64,000 bases of DNA from the NCBI RefSeq assembly GCF_001461695.1, contig NZ_AUTC01000001.1, forward strand, positions 246,630 through 310,629, in the 5' to 3' direction. Position numbers and translations under genes: made by a program. Numbering within the stretch: position 1 is the stretch's first letter; each line of letters opens with the position of its first letter. Source of the stretch: Sinorhizobium fredii USDA 205 (GTDB lineage: Bacteria; Pseudomonadota; Alphaproteobacteria; Rhizobiales; Rhizobiaceae). The notes beneath the pieces are model-generated. The model saw nothing but the letters and a program-made list of their open reading frames with translations, had not been told where the DNA came from and searched no databases. Positions 58,141 through 64,000 of this stretch are shown piece after piece.

Positions 58141-59252
58141 CGATGCGCGTGTGTAAGTGGTTGCTGACCTTCGCCTTGCTGTTTGTGGCAATATGGACGC
58201 CGGCGTATGCGGCGTCGCGAATCAAGGACGTGGCCTCGCTGCAGGCCGGGCGGGACAACCAGCTGATCGGCTACGGTCTGGTGGTCGGGCTGCAGGGAAC
58301 GGGCGACAGCCTGCGGTCCTCGCCGTTCACCGACCAGTCGATCCGCGCCATGCTGCAGAACCTCGGCATCTCGACCCAGGGCGGCGAGTCGCGGACGCGC
58401 AATGTGGCGGCGGTGCTGGTCACCGCCACGCTGCCGCCTTTCGCAAGCCCCGGCAGCCGCGTCGACGTCACGGTCGGCTCGCTTGGCGACGCGACGTCGC
58501 TGCGCGGTGGCACGCTGGTCATGACGTCGCTCTCGGGTGCCGACGGGCAGATCTATGCAGTAGCCCAGGGCTCGATCGTCGTCACCGGCTTTAGCGCCCA
58601 GGGTGACGCCGCCAGCTTGTCGCAAGGCGTGACGACGGCCGGCCGCGTCCCGAACGGTGCGATCATCGAGCGCGAGCTGCCGTCGAAGTTCAAGGACGGC
58701 TTCAACCTCGTGCTGCAATTGCGCAACCCGGACTTCTCGACAGCCGTCGGCATGGCGGCGGCGATCAACAAATTTGCTTCCGCGCAGTTCGGCGGCCGCA
58801 TTGCCGAAGCCTTGGACTCGCAGTCCGTCCTCGTCCAGAAGCCGAAAATGGCCGATCTCGCCCGGCTGATGGCCGACATCGAAAATCTCGTCGTCGGGAC
58901 GGACGTCCCGGCCCGCGTCGTCGTCAACGAGCGGACGGGCACGATCGTCATCGGTCAGGACGTGCGCGTCAACGAAGTTGCGGTCAGCTACGGCACCCTG
59001 ACGGTGCAGGTCACCGAGACCCCGACCGTCGTCCAGCCGGCGCCGTTCTCGCGCGGTGAAACGGCTGTGGAGCCCAATACCACCATCGAGGCGCAGTCGG
59101 ATGGCGGCACGGTGGCGATCCTCAACGGCGCGAGCCTTCGCTCGCTTGTTGCCGGCCTGAACAGCATCGGCGTCAAGCCGGACGGAATCATCGCGATCCT
59201 GCAGAGCATAAAGACGGCGGGAGCCCTACAGGCGGAGCTTGTGTTGCAATGA
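58137..59252 (+). CDS. flgI: Flagellar P-ring protein FlgI
   Basis: The 371-aa periplasmic protein has a cleaved signal peptide (to about AYAASRIKD). Typical blocks are GYGLVVGLQGTGDSLRSSPF, ASPGSRVDVTVGSLGDATSL and the VVNERTGTIVIGQDVRVNEV region near the C-terminus. It overlaps flgA and motE by 4 bases each. Confidence 0.96.
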   Translation: MTMRVCKWLLTFALLFVAIWTPAYAASRIKDVASLQAGRDNQLIGYGLVVGLQGTGDSLRSSPFTDQSIRAMLQNLGISTQGGESRTRNVAAVLVTATLPPFASPGSRVDVTVGSLGDATSLRGGTLVMTSLSGADGQIYAVAQGSIVVTGFSAQGDAASLSQGVTTAGRVPNGAIIERELPSKFKDGFNLVLQLRNPDFSTAVGMAAAINKFASAQFGGRIAEALDSQSVLVQKPKMADLARLMADIENLVVGTDVPARVVVNERTGTIVIGQDVRVNEVAVSYGTLTVQVTETPTVVQPAPFSRGETAVEPNTTIEAQSDGGTVAILNGASLRSLVAGLNSIGVKPDGIIAILQSIKTAGALQAELVLQ

Positions 59253-59788
59253 CCGAAACTCTGGACTTTGTTCTCGGCAAGTCTCGCCGCACGCTGTTGG
59301 CCGCGGCCGGCACAGCATTGATGCTGGCGATGCCGGGCGCATTCGCGCAGGACGTGACCGCGCCTCCCGCGGAAAACGGCGCGACCAACGAAATCCAGCA
59401 GTTCTGCACCAATATCGCCGATGCGGCGCGCGACCAGCGCTACCTCCTGCAGCGCAAGGATCTTGAAACCCTGCAGGCGAGCGTCGACGAACGCATTGCG
59501 ACGCTGGAAAAACGTCGGGCCGAATACGAGGACTGGCTGAAGCGCCGCAACGATTTCCTCAAGCAGGCGGAACTCGGGCTCGTCGACATCTACAAGACGA
59601 TGAAGCCCGATGCCGCCGCCGGCAAGCTCGAAATGGTACGGCCGGAGATCGCCGCGGCGATCGTCATGAAGCTGCCGGCGCGCCAATCCTCGCTGATCCT
59701 CAGCGAGATGAGCGACGAGAAGGCGGCGGTGCTCACCAACATCATTTCCAGCGCCAGCGACCCGAACACCTCGAAGGAGCCATCATGA
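59249..59788 (+). CDS. motE: MotE, periplasmic chaperone of the MotC motor protein
   Basis: The 179-aa protein has a signal peptide (cleavage near GAFAQD), a long helical/coiled segment at about residues 65-105 (LQASVDERIATLEKRRAEYE) and a MgtE_N-like C-terminal part (IAAAIVMKLPARQSSLILSE). In S. meliloti MotE stabilises MotC in the periplasm. It is coupled to flgI and flgH by ATGA overlaps. Confidence 0.9.
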   Translation: MTETLDFVLGKSRRTLLAAAGTALMLAMPGAFAQDVTAPPAENGATNEIQQFCTNIADAARDQRYLLQRKDLETLQASVDERIATLEKRRAEYEDWLKRRNDFLKQAELGLVDIYKTMKPDAAAGKLEMVRPEIAAAIVMKLPARQSSLILSEMSDEKAAVLTNIISSASDPNTSKEPS

Positions 59789-60495
59789 GAATGCAACTTA
59801 CGGCCGCCCTGGCCGCGAGCCTTCTTGCGGGATGTCAGAACCAGGCCTTCAAGGAAATTGGCCAGGCCCCGTCGATGAGCCCGATCGGCAGCGGCCTGCA
59901 ATACACCCAGACGCCGCAACTCGCCATGTATCCGAAGCAGCCGCATCAGATGACCGCCGGCTATTCGCTGTGGAACGACCAGCAGGCCGCCCTCTTCAAG
60001 GATGCGCGCGCGATCAATGTCGGCGATATCCTGACCGTCGATATCCAGATCGACGACAAGGCGTCCTTCAACAACGAGACCGACCGCAGTCGCACCAATT
60101 CCAGCGGTTTCAACCTCGGTGCCAGCGGCGAATCGCAGACCAGCGACTTCGAATGGTCCGGCAATCTCAAATACGGATCGAACACCAAGACCGAAGGGGA
60201 CGGCAAGACCGAGCGCTCCGAGAAGCTCCGGCTGCTCGTCGCGGCGGTCGTCACCGGCGTGCTGGAGAACGGCAATCTGCTGATCAGCGGCTCGCAGGAA
60301 GTGCGCGTCAACCACGAACTGCGCATCCTCAATGTCGCCGGCATCGTCCGGCCGCGGGATGTCGACGCCGACAACATCATTTCCTACGACCGCATTGCCG
60401 AGGCGCGCATCTCCTATGGCGGCCGCGGCCGGCTGACCGAAGTTCAGCAGCCGCCCTATGGCCAGCAGATCGTGGATCTCATCTCGCCGATCTGA
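59785..60495 (+). CDS. flgH: Flagellar L-ring lipoprotein FlgH
   Basis: The 236-aa outer-membrane lipoprotein has a lipobox Leu-Leu-Ala-Gly-Cys (Cys17). FlgH marks are YSLWNDQQAALFKDARAINV, GDILTVDIQIDDKASFNNET and SGSQEVRVNHELRILNVAGI, followed by the VRPRDVDADNIISYDRIAEA region. It forms the L ring bushing. fliL starts 11 bp downstream. Confidence 0.95.
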   Translation: MRMQLTAALAASLLAGCQNQAFKEIGQAPSMSPIGSGLQYTQTPQLAMYPKQPHQMTAGYSLWNDQQAALFKDARAINVGDILTVDIQIDDKASFNNETDRSRTNSSGFNLGASGESQTSDFEWSGNLKYGSNTKTEGDGKTERSEKLRLLVAAVVTGVLENGNLLISGSQEVRVNHELRILNVAGIVRPRDVDADNIISYDRIAEARISYGGRGRLTEVQQPPYGQQIVDLISPI

Positions 60496-60506
60496 GGGGT
60501 GTGACG

Positions 60507-60998
60507 ATGGAAGAAATCGACAGCAAGCAACCCAAGTCCCCGTCGCTGGTAATGACCATCGCTGCGGTCGCCGTGCTGACGCTCGTCGCCGGCGGCGGTG
60601 GCTGGCTTGTCGGCGTCCTTCTGGCGCCGCCGCCAGCGGATAAGGCGGAAGCTGCGGCTGAAGTGCCCGAGAGCGCCACCGGCGAGGAGGGCCTTCCGAA
60701 GATCGCCACCGAAGCCAACGGCATCGTCCAGCTCGAACCGATCACCACCAACCTTGCCTATCCGGCCGAGAACTGGGTCCGCCTCGAGGTCGCGCTGCAG
60801 TTCAAGGGCGTGCCCGACGTCGCGCTCGCGGAAGAAATCCACCGGGATATCGTGGCCTACCTCAAGACCGTGTCGCTGCAGCAAATCCAGGGGCCGCGCG
60901 GCTTTCAATATCTCCGGGATGACATCCAGGAACGGGTTGACCTGCGCTCCGACGGCCGCGTAACCAATGTGATGTTCCGAACCTTCGTCATCCAGTGA
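60507..60998 (+). CDS. fliL: Flagellar basal body-associated protein FliL
   Basis: The 163-aa protein starts at MEEIDSKQPKSPSLVM (60507); the longer frame from 59832 lies in flgH and is an artefact. One membrane span (MTIAAVAVLTLVAGGGGWLV) is followed by an acidic linker and the periplasmic FliL domain (ENWVRLEVALQFKGVPDVAL). It associates with the stators. Confidence 0.94.
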   Translation: MEEIDSKQPKSPSLVMTIAAVAVLTLVAGGGGWLVGVLLAPPPADKAEAAAEVPESATGEEGLPKIATEANGIVQLEPITTNLAYPAENWVRLEVALQFKGVPDVALAEEIHRDIVAYLKTVSLQQIQGPRGFQYLRDDIQERVDLRSDGRVTNVMFRTFVIQ

Positions 60999-61052
60999 TT
61001 CGGCAGGGTCAGAACCACTCGATTCATCCATTCGTACAGGCCCTGACCCTGG

Positions 61053-61790
61053 ATGCTCCGGATTGCTGCCTTCATAGTCGCCATGGTGGCGATGTCGGGA
61101 ATTGCCGGGGCCCAGAGCTTTCCCGCCGACATCCTGAACACGCCGGTCGACGGTTCGGTCGCCTCGTGGATCATCCGCACCTTCGGGCTCCTGACCGTCC
61201 TTTCGGTGGCTCCCGGCATCCTGATCATGGTGACGAGCTTTCCGCGCTTCGTCATCGCCTTTGCGATCCTGCGCTCGGGCATGGGTCTTGCGACCACGCC
61301 GTCGAACATGATCATGGTGTCGCTGGCGCTGTTCATGACCTTCTATGTGATGGCGCCCACCTTCGACCGCGCCTGGCGCGAAGGCATCGATCCGCTCCTG
61401 AAAAATGAAATCTCCGAGACCGAGGCGCTGTCACGCGTCTCCGAGCCGTTCCGCGAGTTCATGCTCGCCAACACGCGTGACAAGGACCTGCAACTCTTCA
61501 TCGACATCGCCCGGGAAAAGGGCCAGACGGTCGTCGTCGACGACAAGGTCGATCTCCGCGCCGTCGTCCCCGCCTTCATGATTTCGGAGATCCGCCGCGG
61601 CTTCGAGATCGGCTTCCTGATCATGCTGCCCTTCCTGGTGATCGACCTCATCGTCTCGACCATCACCATGGCGATGGGCATGATGATGCTTCCGCCGACT
61701 TCGATCTCGCTGCCTTTCAAGATCCTGTTCTTCGTGCTGATCGACGGCTGGAACCTGCTCGTCGGCAGCCTGGTGCGCTCCTTTACCTGA
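61053..61790 (+). CDS. fliP: Flagellar type III export gate protein FliP
   Basis: The 245-aa protein has an N-terminal signal sequence (cleavage near GIAGAQ) and four spans. Family motifs are LSVAPGILIMVTSFPRFVIA, FALLRSG-like AFAILRSGMGLATTPSNMI and FKILFFVLIDGWNLLVGSL. It forms the export gate with FliQ and FliR, which are outside the window. Last gene before the flagellins. Confidence 0.96.
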   Translation: MLRIAAFIVAMVAMSGIAGAQSFPADILNTPVDGSVASWIIRTFGLLTVLSVAPGILIMVTSFPRFVIAFAILRSGMGLATTPSNMIMVSLALFMTFYVMAPTFDRAWREGIDPLLKNEISETEALSRVSEPFREFMLANTRDKDLQLFIDIAREKGQTVVVDDKVDLRAVVPAFMISEIRRGFEIGFLIMLPFLVIDLIVSTITMAMGMMMLPPTSISLPFKILFFVLIDGWNLLVGSLVRSFT

Positions 61791-62072
61791 GCCTCGGGCC
61801 GTGTCCCCCGTTAAGACATCCGGCGAGCCCGAAACAATCCGTTAAGCATAGGATTTCACGCGGGATTCACCACATTGCCGGGTCGCCTTCGAGGTGCCCC
61901 GCCGGTTAAGCTGTTGGCAAGAAATGGCTGCGAATTTCGTCCTCACACGACGGGTTTGGTGTCCTTCACGAGTTGAGCGGAACCGAGTGGCATGATGCCG
62001 GATCGTCGTGACCGGTAACGATTTTAGCCCGGTATGTCCCCCCATAAGTATTTCGTAAAAGGGACAACGAAC

Positions 62073-63068
62073 ATGGCAAGCATTCTGACCAACACCTCCG
62101 CTATGGCAGCGCTCTCGACGCTGCGCTCCATCTCCTCCAGCATGGAAGACACGCAGAACCGGATTTCCACCGGCCTTCGCGTCGGTACCGCGTCGGACAA
62201 CGCCGCCTATTGGTCGATCGCGACCACCATGCGTTCTGACAACGCGGCCCTCTCGTCGGTAACGGATGCGCTCGGTATGGGCGCGGCCAAGGTCGACACG
62301 GCCTATGCTGGTATGCAATCGGCAATCGACGTAGTCACGGAAATCAAATCCAAGATCGTTGCTGCAAGCGAAGAGGGTGTGGACAAAGCCAAGATTCAGG
62401 AGGAAATCGGTCAGCTTCAGGAGCAACTGCTCTCGATCGCCGAATCCGCTTCCTTCAACGGACAAAACTGGATCGCCGGCGGTGTCGACACCGCCACCGC
62501 GACGCTCGATGCCACCGTCGTTTCCGGCTTCGTGCGTGATTCCAACAGCGGCGTTTCCGTTAAGACGACCACATACACGCTCGATGGCTCCACGGCGGGT
62601 TCCATGAATGTGCTCTTCGGCGGCGACGCGACCGGCACTATCTCCGCCACCACAGGCATCCTCGGAACCATAGCATCGAGCTGGACCACGGTGGACTTCG
62701 ATACCAGCGTGGCTGGCACAACCGCCGCCGGCGCAACGGTCGGTGCGATGTCTATCAACACGCTCGACATCACCAGCTTGACGGCCACGGAGTTGGGTGA
62801 GGCTCTGACGCTGGTCGAAGCCGGTCTCGATGCTATGACGAGCGCGGCCTCGGAACTCGGTTCGATTTCGACCCGTATAGACCTGCAGTCCGATTTCGTC
62901 TCCGAGCTCAGCGACTCGATCGAAAGCGGCATCGGCCGCCTCGTCGATGCCGACATGAACGAGGAGTCGACTCGCCTGAAGGCCCTGCAGACGCAGCAGC
63001 AGCTCGCCATCCAGGCCCTGTCGATCGCCAACTCCGACTCGCAGAACATCCTGTCGCTCTTCCGCTAA
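62073..63068 (+). CDS. flaA: Flagellin A
   Basis: The 331-aa flagellin starts at MASILTNTSAMAALSTLRS (62073) after AAGGGA; the 13 codons before it are rejected. The conserved N-terminal D0/D1 region (NRISTGLRVGTASDNAAYWS) and C-terminal D1/D0 region (LQTQQQLAIQALSIANSDSQ, NILSLFR) flank a short variable middle (about residues 150-240). It is shorter than the about 395-aa S. meliloti FlaA as I recall. A 282-bp upstream gap carries its promoter; a strong terminator follows. Confidence 0.95.
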   Translation: MASILTNTSAMAALSTLRSISSSMEDTQNRISTGLRVGTASDNAAYWSIATTMRSDNAALSSVTDALGMGAAKVDTAYAGMQSAIDVVTEIKSKIVAASEEGVDKAKIQEEIGQLQEQLLSIAESASFNGQNWIAGGVDTATATLDATVVSGFVRDSNSGVSVKTTTYTLDGSTAGSMNVLFGGDATGTISATTGILGTIASSWTTVDFDTSVAGTTAAGATVGAMSINTLDITSLTATELGEALTLVEAGLDAMTSAASELGSISTRIDLQSDFVSELSDSIESGIGRLVDADMNEESTRLKALQTQQQLAIQALSIANSDSQNILSLFR

Positions 63069-63113
63069 TCGGCGAACCGGCACGGGGGCTGACCGTGCGC
63101 AACGCTGGAAAAG

Positions 63114-63153
63114 AGCCGCGACCGTATTCGGTCGCGGCTTTTCGCATTTTTTG
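63114..63153 (+). terminator. Intrinsic terminator of flaA
   Basis: AGCCGCGACC (63114-63123) pairs with GGTCGCGGCT (63130-63139) around GTATTC, followed by TTTCGCATTTTTTG. It lies 45 bp past the flaA stop, so each flagellin gene is probably its own transcription unit. Confidence 0.85.
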
Positions 63154-63314
63154 TTCCGCTTCAGCATTCCTTAACCATCTTGCTGTTTCCTAGGGCCATC
63201 GAAATGACGGGTTAACCAACAAAATTAATTGGTTAGCAGGCATGATGCTGACCGTCGCTTCCCGGTGAGCTCCGGAATGTCCCTTCTTAATCAGCCACTA
63301 AGGGGCACCCAAAC

Positions 63315-64000
63315 ATGACAAGCATTCTTACCAACGTCGCAGCCATGTCCGCACTGGAAACGCTGCGGAGCATCGGCACCAATATGGAAACCACCCAGGG
63401 CCGCGTCTCCTCCGGCCTGCGTGTCGGCGAGGCTTCGGACAACGCCGCCTACTGGTCCATTGCGACCACGATGCGTTCTGACAACATGGCGCTTTCCTCC
63501 GTTCAGGACGCTCTCGGCCTCGGCGCCGCCAAGGTCGACACGGCTTACGCCGGCATGGAGTCGGCCATCGAGGTCGTGAAGGAAATCAAGGCCAAGATCG
63601 TCGCTGCCACGGAAGAAGGCGTCGACAAGGCGAAGGTCCAGGAAGAAATTACTCAGCTTCAGGACCAGTTGATGTCGATTGCCGAGTCCGCCTCGTTCTC
63701 CGGTGAAAACTGGATCGCGGGCGGCGTCGACACCGCCACCTCGACACTTGATGCCACAGTCGTCTCTGGTTTTGTGCGTGACTCCAGCGATGCCGTTTCT
63801 GTGAAGACGACGACGTACACGCTCGATGGCTCCACCGCGGGTTCCATGAACGTGCTCTTCGGCGGCGACGCGACCGGCGCCATCTCCGCTACGACAGGCA
63901 TCCTCGGAACCATTGCATCGAGCTGGACCACGGTGGACTTCGATGCCAGCGCCGCCGGCGTAGACCCTGCCGGCGCAACGGTCGGTGCCATGTCTATCCA
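63315..64000 (+). CDS. flaB: Second flagellin, 3' end beyond the window
   Basis: The open frame starts at MTSILTNVAAMSALETLRS (63315), preceded by AAGGGGCACCC, and runs to the window edge. The N-terminal D0/D1 region (GRVSSGLRVGEASDNAAYWS) is typical. From about codon 145 the sequence is nearly identical, even at the DNA level, to flaA. The name flaB is by position after flaA as in S. meliloti. An AT-rich promoter area (TTAACCAACAAAATTAATTG) lies at about 63212-63231. Confidence 0.93.
   Translation, partial: MTSILTNVAAMSALETLRSIGTNMETTQGRVSSGLRVGEASDNAAYWSIATTMRSDNMALSSVQDALGLGAAKVDTAYAGMESAIEVVKEIKAKIVAATEEGVDKAKVQEEITQLQDQLMSIAESASFSGENWIAGGVDTATSTLDATVVSGFVRDSSDAVSVKTTTYTLDGSTAGSMNVLFGGDATGAISATTGILGTIASSWTTVDFDASAAGVDPAGATVGAMSI

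Noticed and set aside
59832..60506. N-terminal extension of fliL
   Set aside because: It is an off-frame reading of flgH; the start at 60507 gives normal FliL.

Overview
The window is alphaproteobacterial chromosome, almost certainly Sinorhizobium/Ensifer. The order of the motility genes (icpA-cheS-cheY1-cheA-cheW-cheR-cheB-cheY2-cheD-cheT-fliF-visN-visR, then flhB/fliG/fliN/fliM/motA on the other strand, then flgF-fliI-...-flgB-flgC-fliE-flgG-flgA-flgI-motE-flgH-fliL-fliP-fla) is the known S. meliloti flagellar regulon layout, and the rhamnose cluster directly before icpA also fits that genus. No tRNA, rRNA, CRISPR, IS element or phage gene was seen.

Region 1 (1-18.9 kb) is accessory. After the end of a carboxymuconolactone-decarboxylase-family gene come two giant genes for Ser/Thr-rich proteins built almost entirely of an 8-residue repeat. 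One is on the minus strand (1687 aa). The other is on the plus strand (about 2358 aa, broken by a single-base frameshift at about 15445). They frame three plus-strand sugar genes: a TPR/SPINDLY-type (GT41) O-glycosyltransferase, a GT-A-like glycosyltransferase carrying an inserted farnesoic-acid-O-methyltransferase-like (FAMeT) domain, and a UDP-galactopyranose mutase. The simplest reading is a self-contained system in which giant repeat proteins are O-glycosylated in the cytoplasm by the enzymes between them. This is inference from family knowledge and layout and is the main novelty candidate here.

Region 2 (18.9-21.6 kb) holds a GlxA/AraC-type regulator, a 28-aa membrane smORF with a strong Shine-Dalgarno, a YbaK-type deacylase, a 62-aa hypothetical and a GlsB/YeaQ-type membrane protein.

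Region 3 (21.7-32.8 kb) is the L-rhamnose catabolic locus: rhaD-rhaI on the minus strand, divergent from rhaR-rhaS-rhaT-rhaP-rhaQ-rhaU-rhaK. It encodes ABC uptake, mutarotation, isomerisation, phosphorylation, and aldol cleavage plus lactaldehyde oxidation by a fused aldolase/dehydrogenase, under a DeoR-type repressor.

Region 4 (33.4-64 kb) is chemotaxis and flagella: a ten-gene che operon, the MS ring, the VisNR master regulator, switch and stator genes, export ATPase, rod, L and P rings, export gate, and two flagellins, the second cut by the window end. Intergenic gaps contain dispersed palindromic repeats typical of rhizobia. Starts were chosen by Shine-Dalgarno position, family length and operon overlap; several genes begin downstream of the longest possible reading frame.
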